Source of the DNA: Bacteroides graminisolvens DSM 19988 = JCM 15093
Lineage (GTDB): Bacteria; Bacteroidota; Bacteroidia; Bacteroidales; Bacteroidaceae
Reading direction: 5' to 3'
NCBI RefSeq assembly: GCF_000428125.1
Contig: NZ_KE386627.1
Location: forward strand, 445,375 to 509,374
DNA: 64,000 nucleotides
In this document: piece by piece, positions 1 to 8,673 of the stretch
Position numbering within the stretch: the stretch's first letter is position 1
How the letters are laid out: each line of letters begins with the position of its first letter
Made by a program: the position numbers and the translations under genes
Notes under the pieces: model-generated
The model's input: only the letters and a program-made list of their open reading frames with translations
Told to the model about the DNA's origin: nothing
The model's database searches: none

Positions 1-666
1 GTAATCACTCCCGTGATGCATCCCATTTTCAGTGATTACCAGAAGGATCTCGACCAACTGGCTACATCATACGAAAAGATAATTCGTTTTCTGGCTTTCA
101 TCGGGTTGCCGCTCAGCATGTTTCTATTTTTCGGCGCACGAGAAATTACCCTTATCATATTCGGTGATCAATGGATGCCTTCAGTGCCTGTGTTCCAAAT
201 ACTGAGCCTCTCGGTAGGCATACAAATTATACTCTCCTCTTCGGGTTCCATATTCCAGGCAGCGGGCGACACACGCAGCTTGTTTATCTGCGGAGTGTTT
301 TCGTCGGCACTCAACGTAACCGGTATGCTGATAGGCATCTTTGTATTCGGAACGCTCGAAGCGCTTGCTACTTGCATCTGCATTACCTTCCTGATAAACT
401 TCATTCAGTGTTACCTGCAGATGTATTACGTAACCCTGCAAAAAAGAAAGATTGTACTGATAGGCAAACAACTGCTGTCACCCTTACTGCTGAGTGCTCT
501 CATTTTCATTGCCTTACAAGCAACAAGCATTTATGCAGATAAAATGCCTATTTTAGTGAGCATAACGATAAAAGGTATTGTTTTTATTGTTATATTTGGT
601 TGTTACATTCAGTACACCAAAGAGTACGACCTAATTGGTAAACTTAAAAGAAAATTAAAACGATGA
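1..666 (+). CDS. Polysaccharide flippase (Wzx/MATE-like), C-terminal part
   Basis: The frame is open from the first base, so the gene is cut by the window edge and about 222 residues of its C-terminal half are visible. The visible part is dominated by hydrophobic stretches alternating with short loops, at least five membrane segments, and ends in a lysine/arginine-rich cytoplasmic tail. The segment containing GDQWMPSVPVFQILS and the following GSIFQAAGDTR loop are typical of lipopolysaccharide/exopolysaccharide flippases of the MOP (Wzx) superfamily, which move undecaprenyl-linked repeat units across the inner membrane. It overlaps the next glycosyltransferase by four bases (ATGA), and five glycosyltransferase genes follow, which fits a surface-polysaccharide operon. 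The family assignment rests on membrane topology and context; the exact polysaccharide is unknown. Confidence 0.85.
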   Translation, partial: VITPVMHPIFSDYQKDLDQLATSYEKIIRFLAFIGLPLSMFLFFGAREITLIIFGDQWMPSVPVFQILSLSVGIQIILSSSGSIFQAAGDTRSLFICGVFSSALNVTGMLIGIFVFGTLEALATCICITFLINFIQCYLQMYYVTLQKRKIVLIGKQLLSPLLLSALIFIALQATSIYADKMPILVSITIKGIVFIVIFGCYIQYTKEYDLIGKLKRKLKR

Positions 667-1793
667 AAGCACTGTTCCTTATATTTCATGGGTTCGAAGA
701 TTTTAACGGAATCAGCAAAAAGATACGTTCTCAGATCAAAGCATTAAAAGAATGCGGTTTGGACGTAAAAACCTGTTATTTAGAAGAAAGCAATAAAAAA
801 TTTCGGATGATTGATGATACGATTATTGCTGATTACGGTAATGGCATCTTCGCTAAAATTAAAAAACGTATATCATTTCAAAGTGTGATAAACTACGTAC
901 AAAAAGAGAAAATATCCTTTATTTATATTCGTTATGATCACAACTCTAACCCTTTTACGATTCACTTAGTCAAAGAATTGAAAAGACTAAATTGTAAAAT
1001 TGTACTAGAAATACCAACCTATCCTTATGACAAGGAATACCAGTTTTTACCTTTTGCCTACAAAAGGATTCTATGGACTGATCAATTGTTTAGGAGAAAA
1101 TTCGTTAGCTATGTTGATTACATTGTTACCTTCTCAGATGACAAAGAGATTTGGGCTGTTCCGACCATTAATATATCCAATGGAATTGATTTTGAAAGTA
1201 TCAAACTGAAAACAAAAATTAATGATACGAACAAAGAACTTCATTTATTAGGTGTGGCGACCATACATCCTTGGCATGGCTTTGATAGAATACTATGTGG
1301 ATTAGCTGAGTATTATAAAAAGAATCCCAACTACAAAGTAATATTTCATATTGTAGGATTTGGTGTTCCTGAGGTAGTAGACTATTACAAACGATTAATT
1401 AAAGAAGGAAATATAAGCGATTACGTTCATTTTTATGGTGGATTATTTGGTGAAAAGTTAGATGAAATTTTCGAGAAATGTGATATGGGAATAGGAAGTT
1501 TAGCCAGACATAGAAGTAATATTGATAAAATTAAAACACTAAAAAACAGAGAATATGCTGCCAGAGGCATTCCGTTCATCTATTCTGAGACGGATGATGA
1601 TTTCGAAAATATGCCCTACATAAAAAAGGAGAAAGCAGACGACTCCCCAATTAATATAGACGAGTTAATTAAATTCTATAAATCAGTAACATTGTGTCCA
1701 GAGGAAATCAGGAACACTATACTGAACAAATTGTCATGGAAAAACCAAATGAGCATTGTTATTCAAAAAGCAATGAAATATAACCTCAAATAA
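663..1793 (+). CDS. GT-B fold glycosyltransferase (GT4-like)
   Basis: A protein of 376 residues with no signal peptide or membrane segment. The N-terminal half begins with a Rossmann-like strand (MKALFLIFHGFEDFNGISKK) and the C-terminal half has the second GT-B domain, including an ISNGID segment at the domain junction, the strand-loop LHLLGVATIHPWHGFDRIL, and LKNREYAARGIPFIYSE, which sits where GT4 enzymes bind the sugar nucleotide. It probably adds one sugar to the lipid-linked repeat unit made by this cluster. The usual EX7E motif is not obvious, so it is a divergent member. It overlaps the flippase by four bases, implying translational coupling. Its base composition is clearly AT-rich compared with the genes from 3869 on, as is common for exchangeable parts of surface-polysaccharide loci. 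Confidence 0.8.
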   Translation: MKALFLIFHGFEDFNGISKKIRSQIKALKECGLDVKTCYLEESNKKFRMIDDTIIADYGNGIFAKIKKRISFQSVINYVQKEKISFIYIRYDHNSNPFTIHLVKELKRLNCKIVLEIPTYPYDKEYQFLPFAYKRILWTDQLFRRKFVSYVDYIVTFSDDKEIWAVPTINISNGIDFESIKLKTKINDTNKELHLLGVATIHPWHGFDRILCGLAEYYKKNPNYKVIFHIVGFGVPEVVDYYKRLIKEGNISDYVHFYGGLFGEKLDEIFEKCDMGIGSLARHRSNIDKIKTLKNREYAARGIPFIYSETDDDFENMPYIKKEKADDSPINIDELIKFYKSVTLCPEEIRNTILNKLSWKNQMSIVIQKAMKYNLK

Positions 1794-1801
1794 GTCATCT
1801 T

Positions 1802-2710
1802 ATGAATATACAACTCATCATACAAACAATAAAAAGCAAACTCCGCTATGGATGTATTGTTGAATGGTACAATTTTTGGTATATTGTATTGCATAAATCA
1901 CAAAAACAGATACCTCAGATTGCAAGCATTGATGAGACCATTCAAAAGATAGTTAAAGAAGGATGTTCTGTCAGCCGATTTGGTGATGGAGAAATACTCT
2001 TAACTAATAACAAAGCTATTGGTTTTCAGAAAGCGGATTCAAAGTTGGGAGAACGCCTAAAAGAAGTCTTGCAAAGTAATGCGGATGGACATATTGTCTG
2101 TTTATCAGATACATTTACCGATATATATAGATACAACAGAAAAGCACGTCGGTTCTGGAGAACTCATTTTTTCATATACGGACATATATGGGATAATCTT
2201 TTAATCTCTAACAAACAATATTATAATACTTTTGTAACGAGACCATACATGGATTTTGCACAAAAAACGCAATGTGGAAAATGGTTTCATGATATGCAAG
2301 CTATTTGGCAAAATAGGAATATTATATTTATAGAAGGCGAGAAAAGCAGATTGGGTGTAGGTAACGATCTTTTTCATAATGCGAAAAGCATTAAACGCAT
2401 ATTGTGCCCTCCAACAAGTGCTTTTGATAAATATGACTCTATAATTAACGAAGCTGTTAAACAAAGCAAGGATGTTCTTTTTCTTATAGCTTTAGGACCT
2501 ACAGCAACAGTTTTAGCCTATGACTTACATAAAAAAGGTTATCAGGCTATTGACATAGGGCATGTAGATATTGAATACGAATGGTGGAGAATGAATGCAA
2601 AAAGAAAAGTCAAAATACAAAACAAATACGTTAACGAAGCGGTTGGAGGAAACATTGTTTCAGTTGCCGGAGAAGAATATGAAAGTCAAATAATAGCTAA
2701 AATACTGTAA
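1802..2710 (+). CDS. GT-D fold glycosyltransferase (DUF1792-like)
   Basis: A protein of 302 residues, cytosolic, probably a sugar transferase. The segment SVSRFGDGEILLTNN near residues 58-72 and the later block LFLIALGPTATVLAYDLHKKGYQAIDIGHVDIEYEW are the hallmarks of the DUF1792/GT-D family, whose founding member in streptococci is a metal-independent glycosyltransferase with its own fold (family knowledge). It lies 8 bases after the preceding transferase and 2 bases before the next one, so it is part of the same polysaccharide operon. AT-rich like its neighbours. The donor and acceptor sugars cannot be read from the sequence. Confidence 0.8.
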   Translation: MNIQLIIQTIKSKLRYGCIVEWYNFWYIVLHKSQKQIPQIASIDETIQKIVKEGCSVSRFGDGEILLTNNKAIGFQKADSKLGERLKEVLQSNADGHIVCLSDTFTDIYRYNRKARRFWRTHFFIYGHIWDNLLISNKQYYNTFVTRPYMDFAQKTQCGKWFHDMQAIWQNRNIIFIEGEKSRLGVGNDLFHNAKSIKRILCPPTSAFDKYDSIINEAVKQSKDVLFLIALGPTATVLAYDLHKKGYQAIDIGHVDIEYEWWRMNAKRKVKIQNKYVNEAVGGNIVSVAGEEYESQIIAKIL

Positions 2711-2712
2711 TA

Positions 2713-3867
2713 ATGAAACTAGTTTATTATATACCTTCTCTTTTCATATCGGGTGGCCTTGAACGTATCATTACTTTCAAAGCTAATTATTTGGTTGAAA
2801 ATTATCCCGATTACCAAATTACAATAATAACTTCCGAACAACTAGGCAAGAAGCCCTATTTCAATTTGTCGCCTAAAATAAAGCATATAGACATAAATGT
2901 ACCATTCGATCAGCCATACAATCAGTCAAAGCTAACCAAAGCTATAAAATTCCCATATAGATATATGCTTTTTAAACATAGATTATCGAAAGAATTAAAG
3001 GAATTAAGAGCAGATATTGTAATTTCAACATTAAGAAGAGAATTATATTTTATCAATTCGATAAAAGATGGAAGTGTGAAAATTGCAGAATTCCATGTAA
3101 CTAGACACTCTTATAATATAGGTAGCCGCAAATCAACCAATATAGTAATTAATTTAATAAAAAAAACGTTTAATCAATACTACATAAATCAAATATCAAA
3201 ACTTGGTAAATTCGTTATATTAACAAATGAAGAAAAGCATAATTGGCCCGAACTAAATAATATAAAAGTAATAGGAAATCCCATTGTGATTAATACTGAT
3301 AAAGTATCAAATTGTAGTTCGACACAGGTGATTGCTGTAGGACGGCATTCCTATCAAAAAGGGTTCGATTTATTGATAAAGAGTTGGAATCTCATAGCCC
3401 AAAAGTATCCTAATTGGATATTAAAAATATATGGAGATGGCAATACCAAAGAAATAATAGAATTAATTAATCAATTGAAATTAAGCAATAACTGTATATT
3501 AGAACACAGCACACCAAACATAGTAGAAAAATATCTTGAAAGTTCCATATTTGTCTTATCATCCAGATTCGAAGGATTTGGCTTGGTGATTACAGAAGCA
3601 ATGTCATGCGGAGTACCTCCTGTTTCTTTTGCTTGTCCGTGCGGCCCTAAAGATATAATTAAAGACGGAGAAGATGGTCTATTGGTAGAAAACGGGAATA
3701 TAGAACAACTTGCTGAAAAAATATGTTACCTCATAGAGAACGAAGACGTCAGGAAAGAAATGGGAAAAAAAGCCCGTATCAACGTAGAACGCTTTAAAAT
3801 AGAGAATATCGCCAAGCAGTGGGATGACCTATTCAAAGATTTATTAAGCCAAAAAGAAAAACATTAG
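2713..3867 (+). CDS. Glycosyltransferase family 4
   Basis: A protein of 384 residues with the classical GT4 layout. The N-terminal domain starts MKLVYYIPSLFISGGLERI, with the glycine-rich loop expected for acceptor binding. The C-terminal domain contains VIAVGRHSYQKGFDLLIKSW, then SSIFVLSSRFEGFGLVITEA, in which SRFEGFGLVITEAMSCGVP carries the EX7E signature that contacts the nucleotide sugar. It probably transfers a hexose to the growing lipid-linked glycan at the inner face of the cytoplasmic membrane. It follows the DUF1792 gene by two bases and precedes a GT2 gene by one base, so the run is one operon. Composition is still AT-rich here; the change to ordinary composition comes at the next gene. 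Confidence 0.9.
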   Translation: MKLVYYIPSLFISGGLERIITFKANYLVENYPDYQITIITSEQLGKKPYFNLSPKIKHIDINVPFDQPYNQSKLTKAIKFPYRYMLFKHRLSKELKELRADIVISTLRRELYFINSIKDGSVKIAEFHVTRHSYNIGSRKSTNIVINLIKKTFNQYYINQISKLGKFVILTNEEKHNWPELNNIKVIGNPIVINTDKVSNCSSTQVIAVGRHSYQKGFDLLIKSWNLIAQKYPNWILKIYGDGNTKEIIELINQLKLSNNCILEHSTPNIVEKYLESSIFVLSSRFEGFGLVITEAMSCGVPPVSFACPCGPKDIIKDGEDGLLVENGNIEQLAEKICYLIENEDVRKEMGKKARINVERFKIENIAKQWDDLFKDLLSQKEKH

Positions 3868-3868
3868 T

Positions 3869-4723
3869 ATGACAAAGTGGTACACTAAATACCTGGAAGT
3901 ATTCGAGAAACCGATTGATTCTGTCTCTGAACAGACGGTGAACGGAGTAAGGAAGACGTTAATGGCTCTGCAAAGTAAAGAGCCGGTGGTATCTGTCGTA
4001 TTAATTGCTCACAACGAAGAAACGCATCTGTTAGCTTGTCTGTGGTCATTGTGTGATAATACATGCCCTGTTCCCATGGAAATATTGACGGTAAACAATA
4101 ACTCGACAGACAAAACAACCGAAGTGCTTGACCGCCTAGGGGCTACTTGGTTTGACGAGAAGCTGAAAGGTCCGGGGCATGCCCGGCAATGCGGACTAAA
4201 CCATGCAAAGGGAAAATACCACATCTGCATTGATGCTGACACCATGTATCCACCGCATTACATTGAAACGCATCTCAAGGAACTGATAAAGCCCGAAGTT
4301 GCTTGCACCTTTGCCTTGTGGAGCTTCGTTCCTCGCAAAGGAGAATCGGTATGGGCACTCCGAGTGTACGAATCGTTACGTGATCTTCATCTGCGTATTC
4401 AAGCCGTCAAACGCCCTGAATTGTGTGTGCGTGGCATGGTTTTCGGTTTTAAAACAGAATACGGTCGCCAAATAGGATTCCGAACAGACATTATCCGAGG
4501 TGAAGATGGTTCACTGGCCCTTGCCATGAAACCCATGGGCAGGTTGGTGTTCATCACCAGCCGTAAGGCTCGGGCACTGACCAGCAATTCAACATTGAAT
4601 GCCGACGGCTCCTTACTAAAAAGTTTCACCAAACGATTGATAAAAGCCTGTCGAGGTCTTGGCGGGATTTTTACGAAGAAAGAAAAATACGAAGACCAAG
4701 ATAGCAATATCATAAAACGTTAA
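3869..4723 (+). CDS. Glycosyltransferase family 2 (GT-A)
   Basis: A protein of 284 residues, soluble. The GT-A core is clear: VSVVLIAHNEETHLLACLWS at about residues 40-59, ILTVNNNSTDKTTEVL, the CIDADTMYPPHYIE segment bearing the DXD-like metal and nucleotide-sugar motif, and a later GEDGSLALAM where the catalytic base of GT2 enzymes is usually found. No membrane segment is evident, and the C-terminus is basic (KRLIKACRGLGG, then KKEKYEDQ). It probably extends the polysaccharide repeat unit. It starts one base after the GT4 gene ends. Its codon use and base composition match the chromosome-like genes downstream rather than the AT-rich genes upstream. Confidence 0.88.
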   Translation: MTKWYTKYLEVFEKPIDSVSEQTVNGVRKTLMALQSKEPVVSVVLIAHNEETHLLACLWSLCDNTCPVPMEILTVNNNSTDKTTEVLDRLGATWFDEKLKGPGHARQCGLNHAKGKYHICIDADTMYPPHYIETHLKELIKPEVACTFALWSFVPRKGESVWALRVYESLRDLHLRIQAVKRPELCVRGMVFGFKTEYGRQIGFRTDIIRGEDGSLALAMKPMGRLVFITSRKARALTSNSTLNADGSLLKSFTKRLIKACRGLGGIFTKKEKYEDQDSNIIKR

Positions 4724-4734
4724 TTCAACACCCC

Positions 4735-5919
4735 ATGACCACCCTAGAAATCCTCTTCTACATCGCCCTATTTGTAGTATTCTACACCTACTTGGGCTAC
4801 GGCATAGTGCTTTACCTACTGGTGAAAGTAAAAGAATTATTTGCCAAACCGAAGGAAAAAACGCTTCCGGCCGACGAGCAGCTGCCTGAGGTAACGCTCT
4901 TCATCACTGCTTACAACGAAGAAGCGGTGGTGGACGAGAAGATGCTAAACTCCCTAGCGCTGGATTATCCCGCTGTGAAGAAGAAAATTGTGTGGGTAAC
5001 CGACGGCAGTGCAGACGGCACCAACGCTCGTTTGGCAAACTGGCCGCAAGCGACCGTCTTTTTTCAGCCCGAAAGGCAGGGGAAAACGGCTGCCATGAAT
5101 CGGGGCATGACACTGGTTACATCGCCCATCGTGGTGTTTACCGATGCCAACACCATGCTCAACAAAGAGGCCTTGCGCGAAATAGTACGGGCGTTCAGTG
5201 ATCCCTTGGTGGGCTGTGTGGCGGGCGAAAAGCGCATAGCTGTAAAAACGGAAGATGGAGCAGCTGCCGGTGGCGAAGGAATCTACTGGAAATATGAATC
5301 GACTCTCAAGGCACTCGATGCCCGGCTTTACTCTGCCGTGGGGGCAGCAGGCGAACTGTTTGCCGTGCGACGCGAGTTGTATGTTCCCATGCAACGCGAC
5401 ACCTTGCTCGATGATTTTGTGCTTTCGCTGCGCATTGCCATGAAGGGTTACAAGATTGATTACTGCAGCAACGCTTATGCTGTAGAAAGTGGTTCGGCCA
5501 ACATGCTTGAGGAAGAGAAACGAAAGGTGCGCATCTGTGCGGGCGGACTGCAGTCGGTGTGGCGGCTCAGGCCTTTACTCAATCCGCTAAGGTACGGGAT
5601 GCTGAGTTTTCAATACACCTCGCACAGGGTGTTGCGATGGTCGGTTACACCGTTTCTTTTATTTGCTTTGTTACCGCTCAATGTGGCGCTGGTTGTAACA
5701 CAGAATTGCTGGTTTTATACGTTACTGTTGGTGTTACAGATGCTATTTTATATAGCCGGTTTCTATGGGTACTACTTGGCAAGCAGACAAATTAAAAACA
5801 AATTGTTATTTATTCCCTACTATTTTTTGTTTATGAACATCAATGTATTGAAGGGTATATCCTATTTAATGAAGAAAAAAGGTAGTGGGACATGGGAAAA
5901 AGCCAAAAGAGCAGCCTAA
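4735..5919 (+). CDS. Membrane-bound glycosyltransferase family 2
   Basis: A protein of 394 residues with one N-terminal membrane segment (residues 5-30) and two or three C-terminal ones from about residue 300 on. In between is a processive-type GT2 domain: VTLFITAYNEEAVVDEK, VTDGSADGTN, the TDANTM metal motif, then LLDDFVLSLRIAMKGYKIDY with the catalytic acidic pair, and a KRKVRICAGGLQS segment in the place of the Q/RxxRW motif of cellulose- and poly-GlcNAc-synthase-like enzymes. It may polymerise or add a sugar while embedded in the inner membrane. It begins 11 bases after the preceding GT2 gene and is the last gene of the cluster in this window; a new promoter follows. Confidence 0.88.
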   Translation: MTTLEILFYIALFVVFYTYLGYGIVLYLLVKVKELFAKPKEKTLPADEQLPEVTLFITAYNEEAVVDEKMLNSLALDYPAVKKKIVWVTDGSADGTNARLANWPQATVFFQPERQGKTAAMNRGMTLVTSPIVVFTDANTMLNKEALREIVRAFSDPLVGCVAGEKRIAVKTEDGAAAGGEGIYWKYESTLKALDARLYSAVGAAGELFAVRRELYVPMQRDTLLDDFVLSLRIAMKGYKIDYCSNAYAVESGSANMLEEEKRKVRICAGGLQSVWRLRPLLNPLRYGMLSFQYTSHRVLRWSVTPFLLFALLPLNVALVVTQNCWFYTLLLVLQMLFYIAGFYGYYLASRQIKNKLLFIPYYFLFMNINVLKGISYLMKKKGSGTWEKAKRAA

Positions 5920-5944
5920 ATGGGCAATTTAACACGATATTTAG

Positions 5945-5973
5945 TTGACAAATGTGTTATTTTGTTATATTTG
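5945..5973 (+). promoter_or_regulatory. Predicted Bacteroides-type promoter for the hybrid kinase
   Basis: A TATATTTG -7 element at 5966-5973 with a TTG at 5945-5947 about 18 bases upstream, matching the Bacteroides housekeeping pattern. It lies 30 bases before the kinase start codon and after the end of the polysaccharide cluster, so the kinase probably has its own transcript. Confidence 0.5.
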
Positions 5974-6003
5974 GGGCAGTAATAATTAATAGACCTTAAT
6001 AAC

Positions 6004-8673
6004 ATGGATAGGATCTTACACGATGCATCTTATTCTCAAGAAATACTTCAACTCACTGCTGATACCCTTATTTTGGTTGATGCAGAAGGAGTGTGCCGAG
6101 ATGTATCTATACACTCTGATTTGTGCTTCATGCAAGAGAAGTATTTGCTTGGAAAAAACGTTTTCGACATTTTACCTGAACACACCCGCAACAAGGTGTA
6201 TCCGGAATTTAAACGGGTGTTGAATGAAAAAGTAAGTGTTACCAAGAACTTCAAACTGCCTTTTACTCATAAAACATATTATTTCAAGTGCATCATGCAG
6301 CCTTATCGTGACATGGTGCTGTGCCAATATAGGGATATCACCGAAAGGTGCAACATACGATTGGAGCTGGAGAAAGCAAACGAGAAATTCAAAGAAATTC
6401 AACGATTGGGCAGAATTGCCATTTGGAGGTATAGTTTACTAAATGATGCCATAAGCTATGATTACTCCCCCAAATCGGAGGAGAAAGATGGAAAGGCTCA
6501 GTTTAAAACAGCAGATTATGTATCTCATATTTATAAGGAAGATAAAGAGTTGTTTCTTACTTGGCTAAACAATAGCATTAATAATGACACTTTTGAGCCG
6601 GTAAGTTACCGCATTCATCACGATAATGATTTGCTATATATACGCATGCTAGCTTACACCAGAACCCGAAAAGGAAGTGATGAAATTGAGTTAGAGGGAT
6701 ACATTCAGGATATGACTGAAATCAGGCGCAAAGAAAAAAGCTTAGACACGCTGACTCATGCCATTGACAATGTAGCTGAGGAAATATTTGCTATAAAAGA
6801 AGATGGTACACTGATTTTCGTGAATAAAAAGTTTAGGGAGTTACATAGGGTGCCTCAGAACGTGCCGCTCAGTGAACTTAAGATTCAAACCTTGCCTTAC
6901 GGAGCTATGCCTGAAGAAAGATGGAGAAATATGTATGCCATTATGGAGGTTAACTCGTATAAATCTTTCACTGTGCCAAATCCGATTAAGGAGAATAAAG
7001 AGCTATTGGCACTAGAAATTGTTACGTATACGGTAGTCGATGAAAATAATGAAAAGAACATCTGGATATTTGGTCGCGATATTTCTGACCAAATTAAATT
7101 TGAAACGGAAATAAAACGTACCAATCAGATTCTGGATGTGACCATGAAAAATCTGCCTGCCAGCATAGTAGTGAAAGATGTACTGAATAACTTCAGCTAC
7201 ATTTATCGCAACCGCGATATTAACTACAACATCATTAGTGATTATAAAATGTTTGTCGGTAAAACTGATTTTGATGTACATCCTTATGATGAAGCTGTAG
7301 AAAAACGCTTGCTGGACATAGAGGTGTATCAGCAGAAAAAGGTAATTCATGATATTTTGGAGAACCTCGATGATAAGGGGCATGTGGTTATTCTGGACCG
7401 AAAGAAGGTATTAATTGAGCACAAAGACTTCTCTCCCATCATCTTAAACATTGAATGGGATATAACAGAACTGGAGCTTACCAAACGGGAACTCACGGCA
7501 GCCAAAGAAAAGGCAGAAAGGTCTGACCGGTTTAAATCAAGCTTTCTGGCCAACATGAGCCACGAGATAAGAACTCCGCTCAATGCCATTGTAGGTTTTT
7601 CACGGATCATTGCCGACTGTGACAATTTTGATGAAAGAAGAGAATATTACAGCATAGTTGAAGCTAACAATGAGAGGTTGCTTGGGTTGATTAACGAAAT
7701 TCTCGATTTGTCAAAGATTGAATCGGGCATTGTAGATTTCTCCATCGGACCGGTAAACTTGTTCGATTTGTGTAAAGAAATACACAATGCGCATATTTTC
7801 CGCTGTCCGCAAGGGGTGGAACTCATTTTTGAGAAGTACGAACCCAATTTGGTGATTAGCAGTGATAAAAACCGTTTGTTCCAGGTTTACTCTAACTTAA
7901 TAGGCAATGCTTTTAAATTCGTATCGACCGGTAGTGTGAAGTTTGGGTATTCTCTAGAGAATAAATTAGTCAAATTTTATGTTACAGATTCGGGAACTGG
8001 AATTGCAGAAGACAAAATAAACAAAATTTTTGATCGCTTTGTTAAAGGAGAAAATAGCATTCAAGGAACTGGTTTGGGGTTATCTATCTGCAAAACAATC
8101 ATTGAACGCTTAGGAGGAAATATTTCAGTTGAATCAACTTTAGGCATAGGTACAACGTTTACTTTTACGTTGCCTTGTGGCAAATTCACTAGGAAGAAAA
8201 CACATAAACTTTCTGAAGAGGGAATTGTTACAATGAGTAGTTCAAAGTCAATACTAGATAATGATTGGGAGCGGGCGAATGTACGTAAAGAAAACGTTGA
8301 TAAAGAGGAAAATGAAGCAGATACTATACTGATAGCCGAAGATATGGACAGTAACTTTGAGTTGCTGAATGCAATATTGAGTAGTACTTACAACTTAATC
8401 AGGGCCAGAGATGGTATTGAAGCCGTGAGTCTCTTCAATGATAAAAAGCCGGATCTGATCTTAATGGACATCAAAATGCCCAATATGGACGGATTGGATG
8501 CCACACGTATCATACGAGAATTAAGTCCCAACATACCGATTATAGCGCTTAGTGCGTATGCTTACAAGCAGGACACGGAAGAGGCATTAGCGGCCGGTTG
8601 CAATGATTTTCTGGCAAAACCTCTCTCTGTGGCTAAGCTTAAACAGATTTTAAATAAATGGCTAAAAAATTAA
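6004..8673 (+). CDS. PAS-domain hybrid histidine kinase with receiver
   Basis: A protein of 889 residues with no convincing signal peptide or membrane segment, so it is probably cytoplasmic. The first 500 or so residues look like successive PAS-type sensor domains (for example DTLILVDAEGVCRDVS near the start and NVAEEIFAIKEDGTLIFVNK near residue 260). A coiled linker leads to a HisKA domain with the phosphorylatable His in LANMSHEIRTPLNAIVG. The ATPase domain has the N box (NLIGNAFKF), DSGTGIA and GTGLGLSICK. A C-terminal receiver has acidic residues in ILIAEDMD, the phospho-acceptor Asp in LILMDIKMPNMDG and the conserved Lys in LAKPL. There is no DNA-binding output domain, so signalling must pass to another protein or stop at the receiver. 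The endonuclease/exonuclease/phosphatase-like gene overlaps its end by 16 bases. The signal it senses is unknown. Confidence 0.9.
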   Translation: MDRILHDASYSQEILQLTADTLILVDAEGVCRDVSIHSDLCFMQEKYLLGKNVFDILPEHTRNKVYPEFKRVLNEKVSVTKNFKLPFTHKTYYFKCIMQPYRDMVLCQYRDITERCNIRLELEKANEKFKEIQRLGRIAIWRYSLLNDAISYDYSPKSEEKDGKAQFKTADYVSHIYKEDKELFLTWLNNSINNDTFEPVSYRIHHDNDLLYIRMLAYTRTRKGSDEIELEGYIQDMTEIRRKEKSLDTLTHAIDNVAEEIFAIKEDGTLIFVNKKFRELHRVPQNVPLSELKIQTLPYGAMPEERWRNMYAIMEVNSYKSFTVPNPIKENKELLALEIVTYTVVDENNEKNIWIFGRDISDQIKFETEIKRTNQILDVTMKNLPASIVVKDVLNNFSYIYRNRDINYNIISDYKMFVGKTDFDVHPYDEAVEKRLLDIEVYQQKKVIHDILENLDDKGHVVILDRKKVLIEHKDFSPIILNIEWDITELELTKRELTAAKEKAERSDRFKSSFLANMSHEIRTPLNAIVGFSRIIADCDNFDERREYYSIVEANNERLLGLINEILDLSKIESGIVDFSIGPVNLFDLCKEIHNAHIFRCPQGVELIFEKYEPNLVISSDKNRLFQVYSNLIGNAFKFVSTGSVKFGYSLENKLVKFYVTDSGTGIAEDKINKIFDRFVKGENSIQGTGLGLSICKTIIERLGGNISVESTLGIGTTFTFTLPCGKFTRKKTHKLSEEGIVTMSSSKSILDNDWERANVRKENVDKEENEADTILIAEDMDSNFELLNAILSSTYNLIRARDGIEAVSLFNDKKPDLILMDIKMPNMDGLDATRIIRELSPNIPIIALSAYAYKQDTEEALAAGCNDFLAKPLSVAKLKQILNKWLKN

